From the NCBI GenBank assembly GCA_907164885.2, contig OU015501.1, positions 23,007,091 to 23,071,090 on the forward strand: DNA of 64,000 nucleotides, given 5' to 3'. A program made the position numbers and the translations under genes. The first letter of the stretch is position 1. Each line of letters starts with the position of its first letter. Source of the DNA: Dolomedes plantarius (Eukaryota > Arthropoda > Arachnida > Araneae > Dolomedidae). This document shows positions 10,086 to 20,605 of this stretch, one piece after another. The notes under the pieces are model-generated. The model was not told the origin of the DNA, ran no database searches, and was given only the letters and a program-made list of their open reading frames with translations.

Positions 10086-11816
10086 ACCATGCCTTCAATT
10101 TTTAAATACGTGACCTGTGCAGGGTGAATAAGACCACCAAATAAAACTTTCCACCATTGCAAAACAAATCACGAAGGAGTAACTAGAATAACGAAAAATG
10201 TGGGTCGTAGTGCTCCGATTCATTTTACCGCAGAACGTCATAGCGCAAAGTGCGCATGAGGCATATTTCCATTTAATCGGGAAAGAATAATCCGAGAGTG
10301 ATACAGTAAAAACCTCGATTATCCCTTGGTATGTCGGCAGACATAACGGCGACACTTTGGCACATCTGCAACAGATTACTTCATCATAGATAGCGGGGTG
10401 ACTCAGCTCTTGGTTAACGATGAAAATCTCGTTTTTCACTAAAATAGTGTTTAGAATTTCGTGAAAATTTTAACAGCTGATGTAAAATGTTTAGTGTCAC
10501 GAGGTGAAAAAAAAAAACGGTCAAATGAAAACCGCACCATCACCGCATGGTAAACACATGCAATATTGATTTAATTCCCGATTCAAAAGGCATTGGTCAA
10601 ACGAATAACAGTTAATGATTTTGATATACTCTTGAATGGAAATAAATTTATTATTTACTTTCCTGAAACTATTTCTCCCCTTCTTACTTTAAAAACAAAA
10701 TCACAAAGTTTTCGGTTTTCTTAAAAATAGTATGAAAAACGTATGAACAATTTACCTAAGCTATACCCTATAATGATTGGTAAAGCAGAACGGTTAGTGA
10801 TAAAAACAAACTGGAGTATTCAATATCAGGAAAGCAGCAATTATAAAATTTAAAAAATGGAAAGAAAATTGGGGGAAATTGGGGAGCCCTTTTTTTTAGT
10901 CTGATAACAATGGCATTTAGATGAATGCAAAAAGACAAAAAACAATTTTCAAATGTATGTCAAACATATGCAGAAGTTTTGTAATTGAACATTAAGATAT
11001 TTCTCATCAAAAATTAAAATAATTTCGTTCAAAACAACTATAAAGCTTACATTGTCGCAATGGCATATAAAATTTATTTTATAAATTATTTCTTTTAGAA
11101 AACAGATTTGATAAAAAAAGTATTTTTTTCTGTTAAAACGATTTATCCATAGATCATCTTTATTCCTTCCTCTTTTTTACCTAAATACATGAAGTTTCAA
11201 AATATACACCAGAGCAAACGAGTCAATCCGAGAAAAAATCATTCCAGATAATCGCTAGTGTGCAGCATAAATGAGTTATCAGAGAAATAATCATTCCAGT
11301 CAATCACTGGATTTCATTGCAAACGAGTCATTCGAGAAATAATCGACCAGGTTCAAGTGCTCAGCGCAGACGAGATATACGAGAGACTATCGAATGGCCA
11401 GTCACTCAAATGATTTCTTTATCATCAAATTACTCCCGTGGTTTGAAGGAGTTCAACATACTAGGTATATTCACTTGAGTAATTTCTTTTCTTTCGTCAA
11501 TCTTAATGTCTTTTACGTAAATATTGTGTTACGTGAGATTAGAAAAACTGATAGTATTTTTTCCTATTGTTAACAAAACTACGAAATGCTTTCAGGGAAG
11601 TGTACAAAATTATTCAAGAACAATTTAACGAACGATAAAAACTTTTCCAAAGTTAATCCAAAGTCTAAATTTAGAATGAATTATAGTGTAAATGTGTTTA
11701 CATCCAAATGAAGTATCATTAGCGATAACTGATACAGAATGAACCTAGAAGAGAAACTTCATAGGTGGGATTTTTATTAGAATCACGCTCTGAAAGAGAC
11801 AGGAAATTGCATTATA
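10086..11816. other. AT-rich spacer with a degenerate repeat near 11213-11425
   Basis: No gene recognised. Around 11213-11425 a loose repeat of about 60-70 bp recurs, with units built around AAACGAGTCATTCGAGAAAT and AATCATTCCAG. The minus frame at 10095-10439 has no identifiable domain. Confidence 0.4.
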
Positions 11817-13790
11817 CACTATCTACCAATAAGTATTTGGACACCTTTGATAGAAAACAAAAACAAAATTTATTCATATTCAATAGTTGGTAGAGCCTCC
11901 ACGAGAGGCAATTACAGCCTCAACCCTCCGGGACATGCTTTCTACAAGTCCTTGTATTACGGCTAGTCGTATTTTCTTCCACTCGGCTTGGAGAAGACAT
12001 GCAAGTTCTTTCGATTTTGGACGGTTGTTGCACCCCTTAATTCGGCGATCCAAATCGTCCAACATGTTCTCGATGGGGTTCAGGTCTGGGATCTGGGCAG
12101 GCCAGTCGATTCGGTTAACCCCATTGTCACCATACCTATCCATGGTGGACCTCGCAACATGACAGCTGGCGTTGTCATCCTGGAAGTAACATGGGTCTAA
12201 AATAGTCCATGTCATCCAAAATAGTGCAGTAGGCGTCGGCGTTGAGCTTACCATGAATTGGGACCAAAGATCCCAGTCCATACCAGAAGAAACACCCCCA
12301 GACCATAATTCCCCTCCCCCCCCCCGCTGAACTTTACTGTGGGCACAATGCTTTCTGGCAGGAGGCGCTTTCAGGCAGACGCGAGACTCAGCCATCCGAA
12401 CGGTAGAGGGTGAACCTTCATTCGTCGCTCCAGAGAAATCGTTTCCACTGATCTATGGTTCAATTTTGACGTGCTTTGCACCACATTAACCGAGCAGCGC
12501 GGTTGGATTTTGAGATCAAAGGCTTATGGGTGGCAGCACAACCATGAAAACCAAGCAGATGGGCTTCCTTACGGATGGTATTCATCTAAACAAGACTCCC
12601 GAATGCCTTTTGAAACTTTTGGAGTACGAAGGCCGTCGGTGGGTGCGGTTCTTCCCAATTTCTGTGGACAGCACCCGTCGGTCTCTGTCTCCCAGTTTCA
12701 TGGGTCTGCTGACTCGGGGCACATTCCGACAATCACTGCTCATCTTCCACTTCTTAATCACATAGGTCACTGTCGATTTTGGGCAATTCAGCTCGCAAGA
12801 TATGTCCCTTAAGGATCGGCCATTTCTCTGATACTCGACGGTTAAAGATTTCTCGAAATCAGATAACTCTGGTTAACCCATTGTCACCATACCAATCCAT
12901 GGTGGACCTCGCAACATGACAGCTGGTGTTGTCGTACTGGAAGTAACATGGGTCCAACCCGTAAAACAGCCACAACGTAGGAAGCACACTGTCATCCAAA
13001 ATAGTGCAGTAGGCGTCGGCGTTGAGCTTACCATGAATTGAGATCAAGGGTCCCAGTCCATACCAGGAGAAACACCCCCAGACCATAATTCCATCTCCGC
13101 CAAACTTTACTGTAGGAACAGTGTATTCTGCCAGGAGGCCTTCTCCAAGCAGGCGCCAGACCCAGACACTGCCATCCGAACGGTAGAGGGTGAATCTTGA
13201 TTCGTAGCTCCAGAGAACCCGTTTCTACTGATCTAAGGTCCACTTTCGATGTGCTTTGCACCACATTAACCGAGCAGCTCGGTTGTACTTTGCGATCAAA
13301 GGCTTATGGGCGGCAGCACGACCATGAAAAACCAAGCAGATGTGCTTCCTTACGGATGGTATTCATCGAAACAACACTCCCGGATGCCTGTTGAAACTCC
13401 TGGAGTATGTGGGCCATCGGCTGGGTGCGGTTGTTCCGAATTTCTCTGGACAGTACCCGTCAGTCTATGTCTCCCAGTTTCGTGGGTCTGCCGACTCGGG
13501 GCGCATTCCGACAATCACTGTTCACCTTCCACATCTGAATCACATAGGCCACTGTCGATTTTGGGTAATTCAGCTCGCTAGATATGTCCCTTAAGGATAG
13601 GCCATTTCTGTGATACCCGGCGATTACACCTTTCTCGAAATGAGATAACTCTGCACTTCATGGCATCTTGCATGCGACTAATGCCAATGTTGTTTCCTAC
13701 ACGATATTTAACGGCGGAGGGCGTGATGTATATCAAGACCGCAGATATTGTCATTTGCATTGGTGTCCAAATACTTATTTATAGATAGTG
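11817..13790 (-). mobile_element. Tc1-like transposon with internal 758-bp duplication
   Basis: TA at 11815-11816 and 13791-13792 flanks inverted ends starting CACTATCTA and continuing AATAAGTATTTGGACACC. The element is about 1.97 kb, longer than the roughly 1.2 kb predicted once a repeated internal block is removed. Segment 12113-12868 is repeated, diverged, at 12871-13648. Confidence 0.88.
11880..13700 (-). pseudogene. Tc1-like transposase, partly duplicated and broken
   Basis: Minus-strand fragments spell a Tc1 transposase twice over. The C-terminal copy (11880-12395) has [35 protein letters not shown] and ends SMSRRVEAVIASRGGSTNY. Its N-terminal half continues at about 12400-12868, with RPMKLGDRDRRVL in the linker. 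A second, upstream copy (about 12859-13648) repeats the N-terminal half and the first part of the catalytic domain ([28 protein letters not shown]), then stops where the other copy begins. Several frames are needed for each half, so both are dead. The duplicated halves differ at many positions, so the duplication is old or joined two divergent copies. Confidence 0.85.
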
Positions 13791-13792
13791 TA

Positions 13793-14711
13793 ATATTAAT
13801 TTAAAATAAATAGAATTTCCATTATGTTCCGAGTCTCAAAATTAATCATTTATGTTCTTCACGGATATATTTCGGACAAAAAAATACCCTAAAAACGCAA
13901 AGTGCTTTCCCATTTCGTAGGTACTTTTTTCTTAATGTGCACTCAAGATAATAGAATACATAAAATTTTTTACAAATAATGTTATTAAACTCCCAAATGC
14001 TAGAGAAAAAAAAAAAAAAAAAAAAAAGTGTTCTCACATTTCAACCATAAAGTAAAAATTTTTTCCTTAATTTTTGTAAAGCCTTGCTTTAACAATTATT
14101 ACCACTATTTAAAAATTAATTTAACAATTTTGACATGGATTCAACCAACAATTTAATTTCTTCCGTTATGTTTTTATTACCCTGTATTTCTAACTTTTAC
14201 TGTTATCAAAAAATGTAAAAGTTTGAGTAAATTTTTGGCTAATTTGTTCTACGGGTTTCCTACATGGGGAACAATGCAATATTTTTATTGTATCTGCTGC
14301 TAAAGTTTCCCTTTTAATGTGGAATGCTACTAGAAATCGATTTTTAAGAGTCTTAGTAGGATTTCAAACGATTTTGCAAGTTAAGGAATTATGCTGATGA
14401 TTCATAACCATACTTTAAAATGTGACTAAATGTGTACTGACGTACTCAATCATAAATTCTCAAATTCGGCAGTTTGGATGTGCGGCATATATTAGAAAAG
14501 TATAGCTCTTAATCGTCACGTTTTACTGTTACTAAGTAACTTTTAAGATACTTTCATTTGGACGATTTCCATGGCATTGTTCATTAATTCATTCAAATGC
14601 AGGTGTGAGGGCCAGAACCCCTATCTCGCACTCTTGCGGGTAAACTAAGCAGTACATCATGGATATAGATTTATAAAAATATGCGATATTCCACCGATTT
14701 ATAACATACAG
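13793..14711. other. AT-rich spacer, no gene seen
   Basis: Only AT-rich sequence with a 22-base A run near 14005 was seen; no coding or RNA feature is supported. Confidence 0.4.
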
Positions 14712-14793
14712 GAGGGGCCCGAGATAACCTATTCGTAGCGCATTGAGCTTTGAAATGGGGGTTGCCGAGTTCGAATCTCGAACGCTTTTTATA
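14712..14793 (+). repeat. tRNA-like SINE head, plus strand
   Basis: GTAGCGCATTGAGC, the anticodon-loop-like CTTTGAAAT, then GCCGAGTTCGAATCTCGAAC form a tRNA-like layout with a T-arm (GAG TTCGAAT CTC) and run into a T tract (CTTTTT). The acceptor stem does not close well, which favours a tRNA-derived SINE or pseudogene over a working tRNA. Confidence 0.5.
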
Positions 14794-15423
14794 TTTGTGT
14801 CTAGGCCTGCTATGGTCATATTAAGTCTATAAAGCAGAAAGTCCTATGATTTCAAAGAGGGTGAAGGACGAGCCCCCTCAGATGCCCTGGGATCGGGTGG
14901 GATGGGAGTTAGGTCAAAATCGAGGTGCCACCAGGGGGTAATGGTGGTTAATCTGTGGTTAAAGGGTGGTTAAAGGGTGGTTAACGACTTTTACGGCTAA
15001 ACCGCGAATTCCTTCAATGACAAGTGCTCCATTGACTAACAACATATTTTATATATTTACACCTAAAAAAATTGTTAGAGTGAAACTAACAACGTAGGCT
15101 TGTTAATTACTTTTAAAATCTGAGATACAAATCTTTTAGAAGTGTATATATGTTATATAGTTCTACAATGCTATGTCTATAATTTGTAGTGCAAAGCTTT
15201 GATTAAAAAAAATCAGGTTATGCATGAATTTGTTTCAAAACTTCCATACAAATTTATTACACCCATATTAGATAATTATGTGTCTTTTCTTCACAAAACC
15301 TTCATTGCATATGGGAATATTACTGCAGTATGAATGTTGCATATCTAATATAAAATATAACAAAATATTCGTTATATATTGCTGGAAAATACTCGTAGTA
15401 TTCCTTAATTTTTTTTAAGCCTA
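14794..15423. other. spacer with short GTGGTTAA repeats
   Basis: GTGGTTAA occurs several times between 14942 and 14992 (GGGTGGTTAAAGGGTGGTTAA). Nothing else recognisable is present. Confidence 0.4.
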
Positions 15424-15632
15424 ATGCGGAGGCGCTTCGACATTTACCTTTTTTGGTTATTCATCGCTATTTTACTGGCTACTTTATTCTGGGAGCACCA
15501 TATAGGTGAGCCAACATTATTCCCCATGAGGGTTACGACACAGCAACAACCAAGCCTTAATCGGGATTTGAACCCAAGCCCATTGCGTGGCAGCTCAGAA
15601 CGCTAACCACTACACCATATGGACAGCGCAAT
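15424..15632 (-). repeat. tRNA-derived SINE, minus strand
   Basis: On the minus strand the head (about 15555-15632) has an excellent A box, TGGTGTAGTGG followed by TTAGCG, and a B box in GGGTTCAAATCCC, with tRNA-like spacing. A non-tRNA body follows. These are the internal RNA polymerase III promoter elements of SINEs. The ORF called on the plus strand here is an artefact of the SINE. Confidence 0.75.
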
Positions 15633-15643
15633 ATATACATATA

Positions 15644-17217
15644 CAGTGTGTAACAAAATTATAAGACCACTGTGGATTTTGTGATTTTTACTATAAATAG
15701 TATATATTTTTTAAAATTAAATTAGGTTGATGTTAATAAATGAAATATAAAGTATATGTATATTATATTTAAGAGATATTTAAATATACTAATTATTTTA
15801 TCAACAATTTCAAATTTTTCCAATAAAATATCTGTAACAAAATTATAAGACCACTAGTTAAAACAAATTTTTTTAATAAAACTAATATGATGTTGATCCA
15901 CCATTTTTCTGAATAACTTCAAATACTCAATTTTTCATTGAATTAATTAGGTTTTCGAGCAAATATTTGGGAATTTTGTCTCATTCATCTATGATAGCTA
16001 GTTCCAATTCATACACAGAATCATACTGACAGTTATTTGCATACACTTGACGAGTTAAATGGCCCCACAAGTTTTCGGTGGGATTCAGGTCTGTACTAAG
16101 GCTTGGCCAGTTTAAGACCTCGATTTTTTCTTTTTGAAACCAGTTTTTAGTTGATTTAGACACATGGCATGGTGCATTGTCTTGCTGAAATTTCCAGTTT
16201 GATCCTCCTAAAAATGGGCCAAAAGGTATAAGTTGTTGATAACAAATGGAGTCCATTTTTCCAAGAACTCCCTGCAGATCACATTTCCCATCATATGCAA
16301 AAGCTCCCCACACCATCACAGAGCCACCACCCATCTGTCTTCTGAAGAAAACCCGAGGTTCCGTTCGTAAATCATGCCAGTACGACATATTACCGTCCGG
16401 GCCATCCAAATTAAATTTTTTTTCGTCGGAAAAAATATTTTTCCAAGCAGCATCCCAGGGCATGACTTCCTTTGCCCACTACAGCCTTCCTTCTTTATGA
16501 TGCTTTAACAGTCTTGGTTTTCTTTTTAATTTCCGAAGAGCAACATTTGAATTTGATCTTAAAGTGCTCCAAACTGTCATATGTGAAATAGTTTTACTTG
16601 TCTGCTGTGTTATTTTACGAATAGACAAGTTCTGTTTCGTTGCAAGCTTGAAAATACGTCTATTATCGCGAGCTGATAATTTACTCTTTCTGCCAGATCT
16701 TTTATATTTTCCATAAAAATCTTACTTAAAACGTTATGAATAGCAGTTTTAGAACGTTTAAGTATCTTACTTATTTCCCGTTCCAATTTTCCAGAGCCCT
16801 CATAAAACCAAATTTTTCGAACCTCTAGTTCAGATAATTCTCTTCCACGCGGCATTGTGAATTTCCTCATAAAAACAAACAAATTATATTCTATTTTCTT
16901 TTACAATATTATCGTTTGGACTTTTTTGTGATGTAAAGTTACAGTTTATCTACGATTTTGAAGGAAAAAATAAAATAGTTTTAAAAACGCAAATGATTTT
17001 AAATAAAAAAATAAGTGGTCTTATATTTATGTTACACCGAGATTTCAAAAAATCGTTGGCTGTGTGAAATTAACTCAATTTTTTTCCTTTAAGCGATTTA
17101 TTTGAAAAAAAATATAACTTTTTTAATTTGCTTTAAATTTTAAAATTATTCATTTTATGCAGTGTAATATTAAAATGAGTGATATTTTGGGTGGTCTTAT
17201 AATTTTGTTACACACTG
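15644..17217 (-). mobile_element. Tc1-like transposon with IR/DR ends
   Basis: Ends CAGTGTGTAACAAAATTATA and its complement are flanked by TA at 15642-15643 and 17218-17219. The motif GTAACAAAATTATAAGACCA recurs inside: inner copies at about 15834-15858 on the left and, diverged, 17013-17038 on the right. Each end thus carries two transposase-site-like repeats, the IR/DR design known from Sleeping Beauty-type elements. One decayed transposase lies between. Confidence 0.9.
15981..16855 (-). pseudogene. Tc1-like DD34E transposase, broken
   Basis: The likely start is the ATG at 16853-16855 (MPRGRELSELEVRKIW), opening a helix-turn-helix domain with ISKILKRSKTAIHNVL. A frameshift near 16710 and a stop near 16480 break the frame before the catalytic region. 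That region is intact at 15981-16463: IFSDEKKFNLDGPDG, GGGSVMVWGAFAYDG, FQQDNAPCHVSKSTKNWF and STDLNPTENLWGHL. The second Asp and the Glu are 34 residues apart. The product would have bound the IR/DR ends of its own element and cut at TA sites; this copy is inactive. It is a different Tc1 lineage from those at 8.3 and 11.8 kb. Confidence 0.88.
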
Positions 17218-17420
17218 TACATATACATATAATGTTCTTAGACCTCAAAGTTAATAGTCACTTGTACTTCCGTTATGTGATCATTTCTAGTCCAGAATCT
17301 TTTTGAAGGCATGTTTTATGAATTCATTTATTTGACAAAAAGGAAGAAATGAAAATTTTATTATTTTGGAGCATGGTGAATATGTATTAAAACAGTTTAA
17401 AAGCTCTTACAGATAATTAT

Positions 17421-17827
17421 TGTTTTCAATATTTCTAAAAAGTTCCAGGTTAACAAAACTTTAAATTTAGTCGATCCAATGAAGCATGAAGTTCCTTGAA
17501 ATTATAACATTTGAGGTAAAAAAAAAAGATATTTATAACGACCACAAAGTTAAAAATCAATTCTTAACTTACAACTCATCATGATCAACATTCAAGGAAA
17601 AGGTACACACCTTACTCAGCTGTTGTAATACATATATATACTGCCACATCTCTGCATTCTGAGATTTACAAAGGTTTTCTTCTTACATCTACATTACTTC
17701 ATATAAACCAGTCATGCAGTTATGACGTCATACAAACCAGTGTTTGACGTCATACAATCATTGGTTTCAATGTAATCTGGATTAGAAGTTAGGAGAAAAA
17801 GTTTAGTATGTTTAAATAAGGGCAACA
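17421..17827 (-). repeat. 3' LTR of the minus-strand Copia
   Basis: It starts TGTTTTCAATATTTC and ends GGGCAACA on the plus strand. On the minus strand a purine-rich GGAGAGACGGGCC precedes it, as expected for a polypurine tract. It differs from the partner LTR by scattered substitutions and small indels, so the element is not recent. Confidence 0.9.
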
Positions 17828-18228
17828 AAGGCCCGTCTCTCCATATTTCTAAAACGTGTTATAAACTTAAACATATAGAATTAGAATTTAGATTTGCCTT
17901 TTTACCTGCTACCTTGCAGTATACATTTGAACTGCTGTACTCCTTTTATACAAATACTTCTGTATCTAAAATATTTTATTACCTCACACAGATAGTCACT
18001 ATGCATGACACCATTTTAATTCTAAATCTTCTGTGCTTAAATACACTAATGTTGATACACACAATTTACTAATCATACAATCATGACATGCAATTTACTT
18101 TTGGTTGAACAACCTTACTAATACATTGAATAATTAAAAAAAACATGAAAGTAACTCAAACTTAAAATAACATCTTAATTCCATTCATTTAAGTAGAAAA
18201 AATACATATGGTACCATATCTTAAACAA

Positions 18229-18240
18229 ACACACACACAC

Positions 18241-18286
<46 letters not shown>
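18229..18286. repeat. (CA)n/(TA)n microsatellite
   Basis: A short ACACAC run passes into uninterrupted TA, ending exactly at the left end of the pogo-like element. Confidence 0.9.
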
Positions 18287-18289
<3 letters not shown>

Positions 18290-18531
18290 TGATTTCCGCT
18301 TATAAGAATCAGGTTTGTTATCACTGTTTTTGATTCTTATAAGCGGTTGATTCTTATAGTCGAAATTTAGGTTTTTGGACAGGCACACACACACACCTAT
18401 ATATACATATATTAGATTATTGACCATAAAATACTCTTTAATTTACGCTAATTATCTTTTATTAAAATTATTTTTTATAATTTTAAAAATACAACTTAAT
18501 TTCTAAACCTATAAGTAGACACACATGATTA

Positions 18532-19881
18532 CAGAGGCTGTTCACACATTTTTTAGACGATGTATATTGTATTCACAAAACTAAATTACATAAAATTATT
18601 GTGTTTTAAATGTTCTATTTGACATCCCTTATTCTGAACTATCTTTCGACACCGCAATTTCCAGGATAATAATGTCTTTTGAAGTGTCAGAAGAGGTATT
18701 CTATCCCACTCCTCCTGAACAGCTTTCCAGAGTCCTGTAAGGGTTTTGGGACGATGTTTGGATAATGCAGATTTTAAAAGTCAGAAAGCACAAAAATCCA
18801 CAGGTGATACATCGGGAGATTTAGCAGGGATATCAGTGAAGGGTATGGCCTTGATACCAGTTTTTTGTTCCATTTCTTTTAGGAAATTTACAATGGATTT
18901 TGATGTGTGACTGCTAGCTTTGTCCTGATGGAGTCTCACAGATTGATGGCACTGTGGGTAAAGCGATGGTATTTCATTCAGAAAAATTGGCGATAAAAGA
19001 TGTTCCTGATAGTATTTGGAGTTAATCTTGACATTTTTTTCCACTCTCTTTATTTGTAACTTGCCATTATAAGAAAAACCCGCAACAATCACTAATCCCT
19101 TAGAAAACCTTTCTTTCGATTCTTTGAACCATGTACTTAAATTTTTTTCTCCCCTTTTATGATAATAAATGGCTCTTTTTTGTTGCAATAATTTAAATAC
19201 ACCCATCATTCATCTATTGTGACAATTGTTTTTCATTTTTCTTTGGATAAGTGTTTCTCATATAGAATTCTGCAGCGTGTCCTGCGTTCAGCGATATGAT
19301 TTGAAAGAAGACGATGCACATTGCGTTTTTTCGCTTTCTTAAGATTTAAATCAACGTTTATCATTTTGTTTACAGTAGACACCGAGCATTTTAATGATTT
19401 TGCAACTGTCCTTTGACTAGGGGGATTTTCTTTTAACATTAAACAACGTACCTTTGCAATAGTCGAAGATGTTTGTTTTTTCCTTGGATACTTGTTTGGA
19501 ATTTTTGTCCCACTTGAGGCTCCAATTTGACGTTTTTTTCCTTTCTTGTTGACGATATTACCTATCGACGCTTTAGATATCACAAAACCATGACTCTCAC
19601 ATCGTTTTTGGATAACGGAGTATGCATATTTCTCTTCGGAAAGAGCATAAATGTAGCCTTCGAATCATTGCTTTGTTCAAAACGTTTCTTCATTCAAAAG
19701 GCACGAAGTTCCTTTATTCATTATTCAAAAACGTTTTTTTGAATAAAAACAAAACTTTCAAGCCGCAGACAATAATTTTGACTTTTAAAAACATAGTACA
19801 ATTGCAATTATTTCTTTTGCTGCAAAAGATTTTTTATTACCGCTTACCAAAATCGTCTAAAAAATGTGCGAACAGCCTCTG
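18532..19881 (-). mobile_element. rosa-like (DD41D) Tc1/mariner transposon
   Basis: Ends CAGAGGCTGTTC and GAACAGCCTCTG, each followed inward by an ACATTTTTTAGACGAT-type stretch, are flanked by TA at 18530-18531 and 19882-19883. The 1350-bp length is normal for the superfamily. One transposase pseudogene fills it. Confidence 0.9.
18586..19660 (-). pseudogene. DD41D (rosa-like) transposase, broken
   Basis: The N-terminal helix-turn-helix region reads SVIQKRCESHGFVISKASIG and later PSQRTVAKSLKCSVSTVNKM. The first catalytic Asp lies in TIVTIDE, immediately followed by a TGA; another TGA sits seven codons earlier. A frameshift occurs near 19160. The second catalytic Asp is in VRLHQDKASSHTSKS, and the third residue is Asp, in KSPDVSPVDFCAF. 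With 41 residues between them this is the DD41D signature of rosa-type Tc1/mariner elements. The tail runs to about 18586. Two nonsense codons plus the frameshift make it inactive. Confidence 0.85.
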
Positions 19882-20605
19882 TATAGTAAGATAAGAAAAA
19901 AATCCAATATTTGTTACAACATACCTGATTAACAGTTTTAACATTTCAACTACAGGAAGGAACCAAGAAAAAGTTTTCTATGGTAGTTTGATGGAATGAA
20001 GTTTTCAGGAGGCTGTTTATACCTCTTTCTATGCCAATAGTCTCAGACGAAGATTCACCTTCTAACTTACGTTTCCCGGTTTGATAATGTAGTGAATCTA
20101 CTAATGTCACGTTTGCCTAAGTGATAGTGGACACTTCGCCGAAGATTTATATGTTTCAGGGTCCAGAAAGCCGCAACCAGGATGTGGGAGGTAGAAAAAA
20201 AAGAGATCGGACCCGGACGGGCAAAGATGCCCCCGAGTCAAGCTAATAGAACAGTGTTGTGCTAAAGCATTAAAGGGGAAACTATTATGTTATGTCCAAC
20301 AAAGAAAGGGATGCATTTTACGACTGTATTCCATCCCATCTTAGTCTTTCTTTAACAACAACAACAAAAAGAAATAAAGAACTTCGTGCCTTTTAAGGGT
20401 TTAAGTGGCTTTTTTGGAAAAATGAAAGGAAAGCGAAGAGTGTAAGCTGATTCTTATAACCGGTGGATTGATTCTTTAAAGCGAAAATTTTAACATGGAA
20501 ATAATACATTTGTTTTTGTTTTTGTGATATTGATTCTTATAAACGGTTGATTCTTATAACCACTGATCACTATAAGCGGTGGTTACTGTATATACATATA
20601 TCATA

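Larger units (their letters stand above)
18287..20588. mobile_element. pogo/Tigger-like non-autonomous element
   Basis: Inverted ends CAGTGATTTCCGCTTATAAG and CTATAAGCGGTGGTTACTG are flanked by TA at 18285-18286 and 20589-20590. GATTCTTATAA(A/G)CGGTTGA-type subterminal repeats lie inside both ends. Minus-strand traces near 20045-20105 (GKRKLEGESSSETIG) look like Tigger-type sequence, but no transposase ORF survives. The rosa-like element is inserted at 18532-19881. Confidence 0.8.

Noticed and set aside
11213..11425. CRISPR-like spaced repeats
   Set aside because: Units are degenerate and unevenly spaced, in an animal genome context; no direct-repeat/spacer structure.
15424..15606. 60-codon plus-strand ORF
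   Set aside because: Lies antisense to a tRNA-derived SINE with clear A and B boxes.
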